DNA from: Dipylidium caninum
Lineage: Eukaryota; Platyhelminthes; Cestoda; Cyclophyllidea; Dipylidiidae
NCBI GenBank assembly: GCA_017562135.1
Contig: QEYB01001666.1
Location: forward strand, 186,001 to 250,000
Direction of reading: 5' to 3'
Length of the DNA stretch: 64,000 nucleotides
Shown here one piece after another: positions 36,054-49,994 of this stretch. Position 1 is the first letter of the stretch, and every line of letters begins with the position of its first letter. The translations under genes were made by a program, and so were the position numbers. The notes under the pieces are model-generated. The model saw nothing but the letters and a program-made list of their open reading frames with translations. It made no database searches and was not told the origin of the DNA.

Positions 36054-39000
36054 GTATGTCGTTTACATCAACATATGCCTTCAGATCTTATGGCAAATTT
36101 TTATGGTAATGATCAGCTCAAGGAGCTTCTAACTAGTCCAATGGAAGTTCTTCTTTTCAAATCCCGAAAGTTCTTTCTTGAACTAAACATATGAACCCCA
36201 TATATCTACATAGTTTCTACTTCTCTCTGAGGCAAATCCCCTTATCAACTACGTAAGCTCGTATATTTGTTGGCAGCGCCTTTCCAAAAAGTGCCTTCTT
36301 GGGCGCTACCAATAACCCGAATGTTAAGTTTAGGTAACCCAACCTTTGTACATTAGCGCTCTATACCCTGAAAATGTCGGTTTATTCTCTACTTCCAAAA
36401 TCATATGGTATGTTTTAGTGTTCCCTGATCCCTATGTATGTGATATCTACCAATTTTTAACGAGCTAAACCATTACACTATTCTGTGGTTTGCTGTAGAT
36501 ACAAGCGTCGAGTTGTTTTATTTTGGGTCTGTGAGGCTTTGCTTATCGTCTTTGTTAATTGATGTGCACCCTGACTCAATCGCACCTTTGGCTGGCAGAT
36601 TCGTGTTTCCGTCTTGATTTATGTGTATATGGTCTCAAAGTTCATAGATTGATGTTAATGGGTTTTAGCATTTCCGCTTTTTTTTCATTTTTCATACAAC
36701 CATACATGTTGGATTATGACATCGAAGTCTTCAGTGGACTTCTAGCAATTTGAATCCTTGATATTGAGAGTTCACATTGTAGGTTCTTTCTAACACGTGA
36801 GTAGCTCGGCGCTGTCATTCTTTCAACGTGGAGTGCGCATGTTTATGGTGCTAGTCTTTTTATTATTTCCCTACAGCACCCTCTATGGCACCATTAGTAT
36901 CCATTCTTTACAACATCCTGATTTATTTGTTAGTTGGAGTAGCTCTAGACATGAATTATTGGAATAAAATCACTTCTCTTAAATTGTAGTATTAGTCGTA
37001 TAGATGCTTATCTTACTGTTGACGTCATAATATATGGATCGATTACGTATGTTGTCTGTTTAGCTGCAAAATTTATTGTTCGTATCCGTTTAATCTAATA
37101 CCTTGCTAGTTCTTGTTCCTAGTTACGCACTTTTCGTGGATTATTGTTAGAATTATTGAGTCAGGCTTGAATGATAGGCAAGATTTTTCTTTCCTAGCCT
37201 CTATGCTTATGCGCCTATTTCGCTACCGTGTTGGTTTTCTGCTAATATATCCGTGGTGTGTTTTGCTTGAAGTACTCTTGGGACGGCTGATCTTTCTGCA
37301 TTTAGGTGCCAGAAATCGGTAGATAGCAAGCGAGGGATACAATCTATTCTTGAGAAGGCTGGTCTCTTCAATTATTGGATAGACTCGTGTAGGAAAGGCG
37401 CTCTTTCAACGATAACTAGATATTTATAAAGCTGAAATTGTCACCTTGTCTCAAATACGGTTAATTGACAAGTGATTTATATTGCGCCATGTAAATGACA
37501 TTATTTGGGGATCTCGACAACCTGTGTCGATCATTGATATACTATGACATTATACGTGGTCAAGTCGCTTTTCTGTTCTTGCTAGGAGTCATGGACGTAT
37601 TCCGTAAGTGACATCTGGTCTGAGAGATATATTTTTTTCAGCATAGAAGAGGGTTAGGAGGAAAGAGACGTTCGGTCAACCTACTTGTAAGCAACGTTAT
37701 TATATCGCTTGAGCAACCTGTTTGGTAGTAATTCATCTGGTGTCTACATTATTCGGTTGACATGACAGTCATTGGTGTTTGTGAGTGTGATGCTGTGTGC
37801 GAGTGAGTGCTCACTTCTTGACTCGCACATTTATAACTGCTCTGGCGTTGCAGCCGTTGCATCGATCCTCCAGTAGGCGTCTGTAGGCCTCCTTTAAACT
37901 GGCATCGCAGCTACCGCTGGTTGCCGGTGTATTATTAACGCTGCGTAGTAGGTATTTGATTGTGGCGAGTTTCGTAGTGTTCACAGTAGTTTTGCGCATC
38001 AGCCGAGCTACGCAAAAGTACATTCTACCGCCCGTAGAGGTTCTGCTCTGCGAAGCATCACGGTTACGCTCTTTAAGTCCTGTGACAGCGAGGCAAAAAA
38101 ATAGATGAAAATGCTCAGGCTTTAGAAATCAGGTGAGGCCCTTCAGGGACGTTTCTAACTCAAACCACGTTTGAGAAAATTTTCTTCGATGAAGGCCGAG
38201 TTGTAACCTCCTTTGTCCGCCTTGAGTCTAGTATTTTGATGCCTCAGTCTAGTTACTTGCTTCAACCATTATTCCGAGCACTGAATGCACATAATTCCTT
38301 GACAAAATTTTCAATTTGATCAGTCCGTTTGTATTGAAATGTTATTTAGTACCATGGACATTTTATCGGGCACAAACGATAGCGAAGTATACTTTGGGTT
38401 AAAATGGAGAGTGGGATAAGCGAATTGCGACGATGTGTTTTTAATAGGGAGTCTGGGCAAAACTCTGTGGGCTGATACCAAAGAGCCTAAGTAAACGTTT
38501 ATCAAACTGCGCTGGTCGTTGAGCCCTCCCAGTTTATGCCTCAGTCTGTCACCGCGATCTCATTGTTCACGCCCACAGAATCCTCATTGACTTGCCATAA
38601 CTTCACTGAAAATTGATACATCTGAATCACTGTACCGCATGGGATTGTGAAAGCCTAGTGCTCAAGATTGCATGTGACACACGTATGCCAAGAAGACAAT
38701 GGCAATGTAGTGAATTGGTGCCCTAATTTTTAATCAACTCTTCAGTACATCCCAAACAATTCATTCTTTCAAGGGTCTTCTCACAGTCTGAATTTCAGGT
38801 GTCCACTCGATTAAAGGTAAATAAGCACTGATGACGAATTGTATACTCGTGAATCGAGTCCCGAGGCTTCTTCTTTTACTGAGTGTAAGAGGGACAGTTG
38901 TCATTGGTAAAATTCATCTGTCGACGGACGATTCAACGGTGTCATGGAACTTTGTTTTTACAGTTCAAGGGATGTGATTTTGTGAACAGAGTTTACAAAA

Positions 39001-39199
39001 ACTAAATTTGGCTGATGACACTGCGGAACGAAAATACCTATTCACTAATTCAACAATTAAATGGAAAATTTTGTTCATTCACGACACCTGGTTGAAATTA
39101 AATAAAGATCTCGTCAAATATGCATGTTGGCGTCATTGTCTCTGTTCTTGGTTTCTACTTCAGCGCACAAATCGACTGTAATTAATGTTGGAGATTCTG
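36054..39199. other. No gene recognised
   Basis: A long AT-rich stretch without a supported exon on either strand. The minus ORF at 37811-38023 is moderately protein-like (a Cys-containing C-terminus, RCNGCNARAV) but has no recognisable family. The ORFs at 36559, 37113 and 38320 are shorter and biased. Confidence 0.45.
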
Positions 39200-42100
39200 T
39201 CCGTCGTTGCCGCTTGGGACGAGTCGGAACACATCTGTCCCAAATGGGCTCCTGTCTTAATTAACATTTTATTAATCACAATTGACTCTCACACTGGATG
39301 TGGAGAACTTAACCAAGACCTTTCCTTTGTCAAAACCTGCACACGAGTGAAGAAGCTAACGACGTGGTTCATGTGTGGAGAGTGTCGGAACTACTTGATC
39401 GGAGTGAAATCCAAACTTAAGCTAAATACCTACGAGATGGTTGTCTAGTGGCACAGAGAATCAGCGCGTGTACTCGCCTGATCTCAACTTCCCTCACCGA
39501 AATGCAGTCCCACATGTGCGAATGATGTATAGTGCGGTCATTTGACAGGAAGATTATGTCAAGTGTTGGCCACCGTCCTGCCTCTTAGCAAGCTACAATT
39601 CATGACCTCGAGAGCATTGTGGAAGAGGAATATGGGTCAGCCTGTGTTACGTAGTTAGATACTAGATAAATACCGAGTGGTTTGCGAGAGGACTCAACTA
39701 ACAACCTATTATGTTGGTGGATCCAGCAATCTTCCACTTTAACAGCCATAAGTTAATTTGGTCATTTTTGTCGTGTGGAATTCGTCCGCGACATACTCGA
39801 GTATCCGCGTAGTAGTAAGGCTGTGTGGCCAACGGATGAGTGCCAAACGAGAGTTCGATGGGCACAAAAAATGTTATCATAGTCAAAACAAAATAGGAAC
39901 TGCTATTGTGGTCTGCCGTGTGTCTGCTACACCGTGTCTCGGGCGTCTCGGAAGAAGTTCGTAACATCAAAATTGTGAGAAGAAGAGCCTGTTGAAGTGG
40001 GGAAGGTGTAAGAGGGAGGAGGCAGACAGAGCACAGGTGACCTGTCGTCACGTCGAGGCGCGTGTTGACTCGATGCACATGGCATTTGTGAAAGTGCTTC
40101 TCACGAATGACACCGCAAAACTTCGTGTTGTCGGAGAAGGAAATTGAAAACGAAGGAGTCCTGCTGCTGACACGAGACACGTTAAGCCGAGCAATGGAAT
40201 GTCGGGACTCAGCATCGAAGATCAGTGAGAGTGGGATATGGCAGCTCGGCTATTGCCGGTCCCACCTCTCCTCCCACCCACCTCCAGTGTCGTACTGCCC
40301 TCCTCCTTCATTCACATGACCGGCAGACGGTCAACTAGTTGCCCAGCGCTCATCTCTATCAGTGGAATAGATGAGATGTGCAAGTAGGAGCACGAAATAA
40401 CCTAGACACGTAATCACCAACTCTTATTCATTGAAGTTCATTCAGGGGAGAGCAGACTTCACCGAAGCGAGTGGAGTCCGAACACTCGTTGGCGTTGGAA
40501 ACCTTCTGTGATTGTGCATTTTCATCTTCCACGCATCCGTCCCTTCGATATCTCTGATGATGATGGTGTCAGCACATGGAGTCGATTATGTGGAAGGCAT
40601 TCACCAAACACTAACCCACGAACGCGAATCTAGTTGTGAGGTGGACAATGGAGAGGACTGCCACATTTTGGCTGACTTCCCCTTACGTCATGGCATCACC
40701 AAGGCCGACATAATTTACATTTTTAACACTGATGAAAGGATTCCTCGCAGCTGTGGTGAGACGAAGAATTGGAAGAAGGCGTGGAGTCGGAGGACGCGGG
40801 CTGGATTGCACGGTTTCTGTCGAGAGGTGCAGAAGCATTACGGAAGGACTGGTGGCACATAGACTCTTAATCGAATGAGACCGGATTGTGGGAAAGGACA
40901 TGCGATTGTTCAAAGGATAGAATCGCTGCTATGCCGCATCGAGTATTCACCCAGACACGTGTTTATTCCTTTTCTACGATGTTTTATCCTTCTCTGTGCT
41001 ACCACGCACCTACGTGTTTATTCCTTTTCTACCAGTCTGTAGCCTCGATTGTGTAGTGACACGGTCAGGTAAAACATACCCCCAACAATGACTGCCCTTC
41101 TCTTTCCTCTTATCCCTGCCACTAGGCAGCATCGCGGAAACAAACTCATTCACACTCTTTTTCTCACTCCTCCTTTCTTACACCTGCGCGTTCAGGCATT
41201 CCAGCACTCGTGGTCACTTTTGTCACTCCCCAACTCTCCAGTGGAACGACTAACTCACAGTAGTGGGGGTTCACAGAACTCCTCTGGGAAAGGAAGAGGT
41301 GCGAGCGGTTGAGGTCAGAGCATCTCCAATTAGACGTATCCCTCCACTTGGCATGGGGTTGAATTTTCACAGCAATCAGCACCTGTTGTTCATTGTGTTT
41401 AGTAGATGAGGAGGCCTCGCGACCATCCAGTCTCTCGCTCCCACCGCAATTTAAGCCGTGATGCATTCAGCTGCGTAGGCATGCGCCTCGTGGTGCTGCC
41501 AGCACGCATCTGTGACGTCTTTGAACATTGGCAGGAAAACCTGAGGATTCGGTGTGAGGATACTCTCATTCTTTCTGCTTTATTCAATAACAAGGGAAGT
41601 TCCCAATTTTCGACTGTGCATGTGCACAAGGTAATCTTCTAATTTGCCATCTCTTCCTGCGAGGATAAGGACTGCCACCTCCTCTGCTCACGCATCGCCT
41701 CTATACAACACTTTTGCAGTGGTTCAAATGGGAAATGTATGCACGACGTTAAGTGGGGAATAAGGAATGAAGCATGTCTCTTGGTTACCTTCCTCGCATT
41801 GTCGACCGTAAGGAAGTAAGCTACCGTTGCAGAGTAATTTACCATGGCAGAGGATGGAGTGTGTCTGGGAGAATGTGCACAAGCTATCTTGCGATTACTG
41901 TTTCATTCAGGCCTCTGCATCCCAATGCAAGAGCTGTCCGTGTTGATGCCCCTCCCACTCGGTTGTTTCTGGAGCGCGGATGACTGGGGACTGTCACCTG
42001 CCTAACCGTCGTCCTCCTCTCACTTTTCCCGCGTCACCTCGAAACTTGCGACTTCATTACGTTTTTGCAGCGGAACAACTTAAGAAGCGTCTTCCACAAT

Positions 42101-42900
42101 TGCCATCTGAGGAGAGGTAGTTTTGGTCCATTCTTTGGAAGTCAAGACACAAAGGTACAAATAGTCTCGAGATGGTGCATATCCCTGTAAATTTAAGCCG
42201 AAATAACTATTGGTAAGTAATGTGCACGTGTAAAGGAGCAATCCACGGCGGTCATTTCATTTGAGGAGAGTGTGGGAAATACATGGTCGGAATAACATCC
42301 GAGCATAGGGGACGAGAAAACCCATTTGATGGACGTGTAGAGGCACGGAGAGGTAGGGAATGTGGTCGTCTGTTCTGACAACCACTGATCCAACTGCAGA
42401 GTTCCGCATGGGGAAGTGAAGATTCGGTTGAATGAAGCGTCCGCCACTGTGTAGCGATGAGGAAGACTGGGTGTTCATACCACCGTGTTCTTCAAGGCAC
42501 ACTTCAGTGGTTAGGGCAGACGCGAAACGCCGACACGAAGACAAAACTACCTGGAGGAAATTGCTCACGAATTGGCGTCTCACTTTGTGCCACTGTCAAC
42601 TGCACAAACATGAGCCTCGATTGAACGCCAATGCAGAGCAAGACGGCTGAAGTCTTTCTTCTCCAACGGCAATGCTGAGCATTCAAGCGGGGGGCATTTG
42701 CGTGGCACGAGACGAGTGAAGGGCGTTTTTCGTCTCGAAGGGGGACTGTTTGATAGCGTTAAATTGGTGACTTTGGAGTATTCTAGTTGAGAAAAAGATA
42801 TCCTTCATCAGTCGACCAATCAGTCACGTTCAAGCTCCATTTGGTGCAACTGTGGGTGGGACAGGGAGTGAAAATGACTCGAAATTTGTAGCGAACGTAG
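39200..42900 (+). repeat. Repeat family R, diverged copy 3 (plus)
   Basis: A multi-kilobase unit of an unclassified repeat. Blocks in order: about 39370-39530 (like 49590-49700); 39850-40235; 40260-40350 (like 47990-48130 and 51170-51310); a CAGACTTCAC..AGTGGAGT block at 40445 (like 48455 and 51650); an NGEDC-encoding block at 40630-40860 (like 48720-48920 and 51890-52110); 41090-41330 (like 49060-49340 and 52290-52520); 41640-42010 (like 52935-53300); and 42190-42430 (like 49540-49740). Open frames are broken by stops and indels, so these are old copies of an element or amplified pseudogene. No reverse transcriptase, integrase or transposase motif was found. Confidence 0.6.
39850..40238 (-). 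repeat. Inverted repeat arm, pairs with 43030-43400
   Basis: The inner 245 bp or so (39990-40235) is a nearly exact reverse complement of 43030-43275. The homology then continues outward, more diverged, for another 100-150 bp (CACCGTGTCTCG and CAAACGA.AGTT landmarks). The symmetry axis is near 41.63 kb. Read on the minus strand the arm gives an open frame of 160 residues that matches the 130-residue plus-strand frame at 43077-43469 over its first 60 or so residues. Confidence 0.85.
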
Positions 42901-43029
42901 TGAGTGTCAGTGTTGGTCATTTCTGCTCCTTCTCTACAGTTCCATCGGAGAGTTCTCAGATATTCACATTGTGCGCCTCAAGGGACTCGCATCACCGTTG
43001 GTGATCTCGTGCTCTCAACATCCCGCCCT

Positions 43030-43400
43030 CGCTGATCCTCGATTCCGAGTCCCGACATTCCATTGCTCGGCTTAACGTGTCTCGTGTCAGCAGCAGGACT
43101 CCTTCGTTTTCAATTTCCTTCTCCGACAACACGAAGTTTTGCGGTGTCATTCGTGAGAAGCACTTTCACAAATGCCATGTGCATCGAGTCAACACGCGCC
43201 TCGACGTGACGACAGGTCACCTGTGCTCTGTCTGCCTCCTCCCTCTTACACTTTCCCCACTTCAACAGGACCTTTTTCTTCTCACAATCGAGATTTTACG
43301 ACTTTTTGGGAGGCATGCGAGACACGGTGACAATCGGAGCTGCCATTTCGATTTGACTCTGACCATTTTGATGGCATTCGTCAAACTTTCGTTTGACACT
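43030..43400 (+). repeat. Inverted repeat arm, pairs with 39850-40238
   Basis: Reverse-complement partner of 39990-40235. The near-identity of the inner part against more diverged outer parts suggests gene conversion or a recent local duplication of the inner segment. Just downstream, 43440-43770 resembles the 41690-42000 and 52990-53290 blocks in plus orientation. Confidence 0.85.
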
Positions 43401-44339
43401 GCTTTCATGCTCACACATGGTTACTACGAGGGTTTGCACGTCCTCTGCGCACCAAGCTCTACTGCATAAACGCATTTGTAGCGGTTCAGAAGAGCAATGT
43501 CTGCAAGACTTTAAGTCGGGAGCACTGATTGAAGCATGTATCTCGGTTGCCTTTCCCACATCGTCGATTATAACGAAGTAAGTCACTCTCACACTTGACC
43601 CTTTCACCTAACACGATGGCACAAAATGGAGTGCATGTGGGAGATTGTGTACAAGCTATTCTGACATTGCTATTTAATCCAACTCTGTCGCTCCCCATGC
43701 CAAACCTGTGTACGCTCTGGCACTTACCTCTATCTCCAACGTGGATCAATGAAGACTGCCATCTGCCTCACCCCGAAGGTTTCGACCTGCGAAATTTCCC
43801 CTAATTAGATGAATGAAGAAGGAGGTTCTCGGTGAAAAGTTCTCTTTCCTTATGGCGAATTATGAAGTCACTAATCACCAAGTGTTATCCACCGTACCAC
43901 CTCTTAGTAGAGCGCAAATAATGACTTGAAGAGCAGTGTGGGAAGTGGAGGTGGGACAACCTGTATTACGCAGTGAGATGGGGATACACTGCCGAAACCA
44001 CCTGAGTTCGTTTTAGGAATCGTTCATTCAGGGGTCTTTCACCCTAACGCCGTGGTTCGCTTGTTTTTACAAATGCGCATGTGCGACGAAAAAAATTATT
44101 ATTTGGTTAAGTTCTCCACCTCCTAGTGTGGGCGCCACTAATGCTCATTAAGCTATCCGTTAAACCATGAGAGGAGCCCATTATGGACAGATTTATTCTA
44201 CTTTGCTCAAGAGGAAAAGGCCGGCAGAATCTCAAACGTTACATACAGCCGACCTGAGGGCCGTACACAAGTTGATAAGACATTTATTTCATGTCATCCA
44301 GTCGTTCCTAAATGAACGAGCACGTTGGCCAAATTCTGC

Positions 44340-44960
44340 ATTTGAAGTGAGGCCATGTGCTGCAACAAACACACGGCGCGACAGGTAGTGTTTTCAATTA
44401 AAAATTGCACCCAACGTCGAAATTCACTTATTGAGAGACAAAGTTCCTACAGATTTGGAAAGGCCATTTTCCTCAGGTCCACAACATGCACTCTTGCGCA
44501 GCATTCCATACGAGGTGATCCACTTTTTCATCTCCGGTCGTTGTCCGGTCCAAGTTGTGCACAAGACGACTCTTTCATCCAAATTCTTCTGAATTCATTA
44601 ACCTAACACCCATGTCCACCATTTCGACAATAATCCTCTCCTTTGACCCTGCTCCAAAGTGACTTTCCTCAGTTGAATTGAGCCTTCCATGGAACTTCGA
44701 CGATGCCAGAAAAGGATCTTGTTCCAGATGTTTTCGACCTCTTCGTTGTGGAACAAAGATGATAGTCCAGAATTTATATTTTCAGGAAGGTCGAAATCAA
44801 CATGTTTTTAATAATACTACCATCTTTTGCATATCCTAGCAGAAACTGTACATTCACCAAGCTCTGCCAATAAATATCGCCATGCTTCTGTGGCATTTTC
44901 TCCTCAAAGAAATTCTTGTGAAATCCGCTGGCGTCACTCTCATGGCCACGTCGTGGCAAC
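44340..44960 (-). repeat. Repeat family R, partial diverged copy
   Basis: This segment resembles 47130-47670 in the same orientation and 49990-50540 in reverse. Shared landmarks include CACTTATTGAGAG, TTTCATCCAAATTCTTCTGA, CAGAAACTGTACATTC, and CATGCTTCTGTGGCA. Read on the minus strand it encodes a fragment (PQKHGDIY, NVQFLLGYA) that the palindrome arms also encode. It is clearly more diverged from the arms than the arms are from each other. Confidence 0.75.
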
Positions 44961-45429
44961 TCGCTGTCTTAACAGGCGAATGACGCTCGAGGCTAAGAGC
45001 AGAGGAAAGGAAGGGGGGAAGGAGAGGGGAGCTGAGTTGAGTAATCCGAGATGACAGAAAGGCTTTATAACTTAGAGGTTTATTCGACAAATGACGTGGC
45101 GGTCCGCAGATCTGCAGCGTGTCAGCCAAGAAGCTGATTGGCCAACTACGCATAAGGTTTCCATACAATCCGCTTCTCTGTTGTTATGACGAGGCCTACG
45201 TAGATGACGCTACACCTCTTCATGGCCTAATTGACAGCTTGTCAAGGCACGAGAAGGAGAATGTAGAGCAACGAGGAAATGGACGCAGGCTTTCAGACTG
45301 TGTACTGATGTTCCTCCCCTCTCCTCTCACCACCCTTCCCCCTCTCTCTCTCTCGGCCCCAACGGATCAGGAGGGGAACCACGTGCAAAAGTGTAAGAGA
45401 TTGCATCAATCGAAAGATTACAAGAGGAG

Positions 45430-47660
45430 GAGGGGAATAAAACGTGTTTGGGTGAATGCCCACTGCGATATGGCGGGAATGTGCTCCTCGAATAATCGCG
45501 TTCCCTTCTCCCATTATCAGCACTCATTCGGGTAAGAGCCTACGAGCAACCAGTCCTTCGGTAATACTACTGTACCTCTCGGGCGGAAATAGTGTAATCC
45601 AGTCCCGTCCTCCGACTCCACGCCGTCTTCCAATTTCCTTGTCTCACCAAATCGAAGTGCATTCCATCCATCTCTATTAAAGACGTAGGTTGGGTGGGCC
45701 TTGGCGATGCCATGACGCGAAGGTACCTCATCCACAATGTAGCAGTCCTCTCCATTCTCCACCTCACAACTGCGTTTGCGAGATGCCTCGCCGATTGTCC
45801 TCTGATGTCACGTGCTGATATCATCATCGCCAGAAACTCACAGATGCAGATGTGGAAGATTAAATGCCACACTCACCAAAGTTATGCTCACTCGATCTGC
45901 GGTCCATCACACACCATCTACAGCCAGTAATGAGTCGTGGGCAACGAATATTCCACTCAACATTTCCTCCAACATTGCTCAAACTCCACTCTCTTCAGTG
46001 AAGTCTGCTCTCCCCTCAACAAAACTTTAGTAAATAAGAGAGGGTGACTTACTGGTCCAAGCTATTTCACACTCGAACCTGTGAGTAGGAGAGTTCTTCC
46101 CTGTCAAACACTTTGCTTTCTCCCTTCCACTACTTGTATACTGAATCAAAGTGATCAACTGCGAAAGACTGAACCATTCATTTCACAACAGACGAAAGGA
46201 GATGTCTTCGCAACTCAACCTATCCACAGTTAATTCGACCTGTGTGGCAATGTGCGTGGGGAAAAGCACTCCTTCCTCGTCCCATCCTTCCGCCTCTCAT
46301 CGTTTGCCCCACCTTCCCTCGGTGGTTGACACCTCCACCTGCCCACGCATCTTATCCACTTCACCCGTGGAAATGAACATCGGGCAACCAGTTGACTACT
46401 TGCCGGGCATGTGAATGGATGAGGAGGGCAGTGGGACACTCGAGGTGCGTGGTGGAATGGAGCAGGCGGGTGGGAGGAGGGCGAGCTGCTACTTCCACGG
46501 TTGCTGGTTCGTCGACTGGGCATGTTGGCTAAAAGGCGTTGTAACAACTTCCTTGATCATTGAATCGAATCTTTTAAGGCGAGATGAATAGAAATGCATT
46601 ATAAAAATCGTTGATAAAACGTTCTCAGTCAACCCTTTCACTTCTTCTTGTAAAAAAATTAACTGTCACGACTACAGGCAAGATCTGTCCTTTCGTGGTC
46701 AAAGCAAATAAATTTATTAGCTTAAGTGGACACACCAATTCGGAGTGTCTTCCTGCCAGCGGGAAGTCAGTTTGTATGTTCCAGGTTGTAAGTAATTTCA
46801 TCTTCTGATAAGGCGAATGGAACAGGTGCCTCCTCAATATCCCCTTCATTTTTGCATATTCTGCCTTTCACAAAAATTAGTAAGAACCGAAACAAGTGGC
46901 AGTCGGGGATGCTGCTTCCGGGACCTATGGTGGATGCGACAGAACATGCCACTTCCGTTGTGCAATTCTGCAAACAGTCCCCAACCCGTCATGTTTCCTG
47001 ACATCGACGACCTCTTCTCCTCACTTTATCTCTGCAAATCATTCAGCTGCGAACACTACTTCAGCGAATGGAGCTTTTCGTTTCGGTTTTAAGAGCACCA
47101 AAGGCATTGGCCCTCGAATGCCCCACCACACACACGGCAACACTCACTTATTGAGAGGCAATTTTGCTCTCGATTTGGAAGGGCCACTTTCCTAGTGTCC
47201 GCAACATGAGCCCTTTCTTAGCATTCAATCGGCAGTAATCCGCTTTTCCTCCCCAGTTGTCATGCGTTTTGAAGATGGGCACGAGTTCGTCGCGAGCTAG
47301 CAGAAATGTGCACGTGACAAGTCTTTCATCCAAATTCTTCTGATTTCATTCACCTGACGCCCATGTCCACTATTCCCACAAAAATCCTCTCTTTTGAACA
47401 TGCTCCGAAGTGGCTTTCCTCAGCTGAACTGAGCCTTTCCTCGAACTTCCATGATGTTGGAAGAGGGTCCTGTTCCCAGATATTTCGTTGTGGGACAAAG
47501 GTGATCGTCCGGAATTTGGACTACCAGGAATGTCGACATCTCCTGTTTTCATTATTCTACCATCGTCTGCATGTCCTAGCAGAAACTGTACATTCGACAA
47601 GTACTGCAAATAAATATCCTCATGCTTCTGTGGCACTTTCTCCTCCATGAAATTCGTGTG
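45430..47660 (-). repeat. Large palindrome, left arm (about 2.2 kb)
   Basis: Reverse complement of 49995-52230 over its whole length with few differences by eye. Matched landmarks: AAACGTGTTTGGGTGAATGC at the outer end (about 45440) with its complement at about 52205-52225; the NGEDCYIVDEVPS frame (minus at 45517-45762, plus at 51895-52134); the KLINLFALTTKGQILPVVV frame (46625-46849 and 50691-51020); and the PQKHEDIYLQYLSNVQF frame (47370-47708 and 50021-50431). The inner boundary falls near 47660, just after the ATGAAATTC landmark. The coding-like frames run on the minus strand here. Confidence 0.9.
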
Positions 47661-49994
47661 AAAGACGATGGGGGTAGTGAACTTCATCATTAGCCATGGC
47701 TGCACCACGGGCCACTCTGCTTACGCTAATTTGCCCTGCCGGAATGCCTACATCAGGCGATGATAATAGAGAGCCGGAAAGGGGCCAGACGAACGCATTA
47801 TAATGTTTACTCACCGAAAATGGTTGACTGAGAACATTTTTCGAGGGAATTTTTCATGTATTTGTATTTTACCTTTGCGTAGAGGAATCGTTCTGATGGC
47901 TAACAGCAAAAATGAGTAAAGAAATGGTAACAGGCCTTTTAGACAAAATGCCTACTCGACGACCCGTGGCAACCGTGAGAGTGTCAGCTGAGTTTGTGTT
48001 GTCCCCACCTCTCCTCTCACCCGCCTACTGCGTTCCACCGCCGCAGCGAGTGTTGCACTGCGCTCCTCGGAAAATTTGCATCCCCACCAGGTCTCAACTT
48101 ATTGTCCGGTGTTCGTCTCCATCAGTGGAATGATAAGGGTGAGTGGGCACGTGGAACTATCACCCACCGCGAGGTGGGACAACGGTGAGGTGGAGAGATT
48201 GCGACCAGGAGGGCTGGCTATTCTCCACGTGCCTTATTTGACAGGTAGAAGTAACGGCGACAAGTTGAGTGCGGAAAACCTATCGCTTCGTCTGCTATGC
48301 CACGAATGCCTTTTTCTTTGTGTATTTCATCATGAGTGAAAGGCGAGGAAGCAAACCGTTGGACGGAGGAGGACGCTCCTACACACAGGTATGAGCATGA
48401 AATGACCTAGGCCAATAAGTCACCATCTCTTATCTACTAAGGTTTTTCAGGAAGATCAGACTTCACGGAAGGAAGTGGAGTTTGGACCCACGTGGACGAG
48501 ATCTTGAGGCAAATTATTCTACATCTCTAAAGCTCATTACGGCTGAAGACGAGAAGAGTTATAGGGGATCGCTGAGATACTTTCTGTCATGTGCATTTCT
48601 TCTGTTTGACGACTCCCTTTTTTGTTTTCTGTGATGACGTTTTTAGCACATGGAGTCGAATTATGTGGAAGCGTCCACGAGACAATCAGTGACGCTGCCG
48701 CCGAGTGCAGTTGTGAGGTGGAGAATGGAGAGGACTGCTACATTGTGGATGACCTCCCTTACGTCACGGCATCACCAAGGCCGACTTAACCTACGTCTTT
48801 AATAGAGATGGAAGGAATGAACTTCGATTTGGTGAGACAAAGAATTGGAAGAAGGCGTGAGTCGGAGGACGCGGCTGGATTGCACTGTTTTCTGTCGAGA
48901 GGTGCAAGAAGCATTACCGAAGTGCTATCGGCTGATAGGCGCTAGTCCGAACGAGACCCGGTCATGTGAGAGAAAATCTGATTGTTTCAAACAATAGAAT
49001 CTCCACCACGTCGCCAAAATTAACCTTGTTGCAGGTTCCTCGAAAGAACCAAAATGCACCCCAAAGAAGAACTGCCTTATCATTGCTGTTAGCCTGCTGC
49101 CTGGTAGCACCACAGACACTCACTCAATCGCCACTCTTTCTTCCTCTCCCTCTCATTCTTTCATGTATTCATTCACTTCACACTCGTCACCACTTTTTCA
49201 CCTAAGAGTAACGACTAACTTACTGTTTCATTTAGTCATGTTATGCCGTGGGAGGGGAAGGTAGACAATTTCTCGCCCCAAAGTGAGCTCTGACAGACCT
49301 CGTGTGGGAGGGAGAGTTGCGAGGGGTCAGTCAAGTCCTTTTTGAGCGATACGGTCACAATGGCGTTAAAGATGTGATGGGGGACATACAGGCTGCCATC
49401 ATTCGGTTTTTACAATTGGCGAGGTGGGAACATTTCCCCTCTAACATTTACAAAGTATTAGCGGCGCCCGCCCCTGGACGTAGATTACCTAAGAAAAGAA
49501 TTTTTTGTCAAATTTGTGTACGTGTAAATGAGTTAGACGAGACGTTCATGGGAGGAGTGATTGGGAAACACAATGTCGGAGTGGATTGCGGGCATAAGCT
49601 CGAAACCTACACGATGGATGTCCTGTGGCACGGACACGCAGTGAATAACTTTGCCTGTCCTCAGAACTGCTAATCCATCTGCAACGTTACACATGGGAAA
49701 AACGACAAATGGTCCTCCACATTTCAGACAGTGGATATTACGACAGGGCTGTGGAGGAGTGACGTTTTGCGTTGCAAAATTGCACTCCCACCAGAAAGTT
49801 CGCCCCCTTGCCCTGACTGCAATTTTGTGAAAACGGTACCCATTCATTTGTTTCACTTTCCGTTCTCTATTAACATCGCCTCGTGTGCACACCTCGACGT
49901 AGCAACTAAATTAAAATAGAGTTGATTCCAATGGTTTTACGGTGTGAAGCGTAAATCTGCCTTGGCTGCTTTTGACGTTCAGTTACGCACCGCA
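47661..49994 (+). repeat. Palindrome spacer; repeat family R, diverged copy 2 (plus)
   Basis: The 2.3 kb between the palindrome arms is itself mostly a diverged, plus-oriented copy of the same family: 47912-48130 resembles 51100-51310; 48440-48490 resembles 51640-51690; 48715-48920 resembles 51885-52100 (NGEDCYIVDD frame, then a frameshift); 49060-49340 resembles 52290-52520; and 49540-49750 resembles 42250-42420. It shows no intact gene. Confidence 0.65.

Noticed and set aside
37811..38023. 70-codon minus-strand ORF with paired cysteines
   Set aside because: Protein-like composition but no family, no splice partners and no polyadenylation context strong enough to support a gene.
45119..45535. 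Plus-strand ORF containing YVDDA, reminiscent of the reverse transcriptase active site
   Set aside because: None of the flanking RT blocks are present, and the frame lies in decayed repeat sequence with low-complexity Ser/Pro content downstream.
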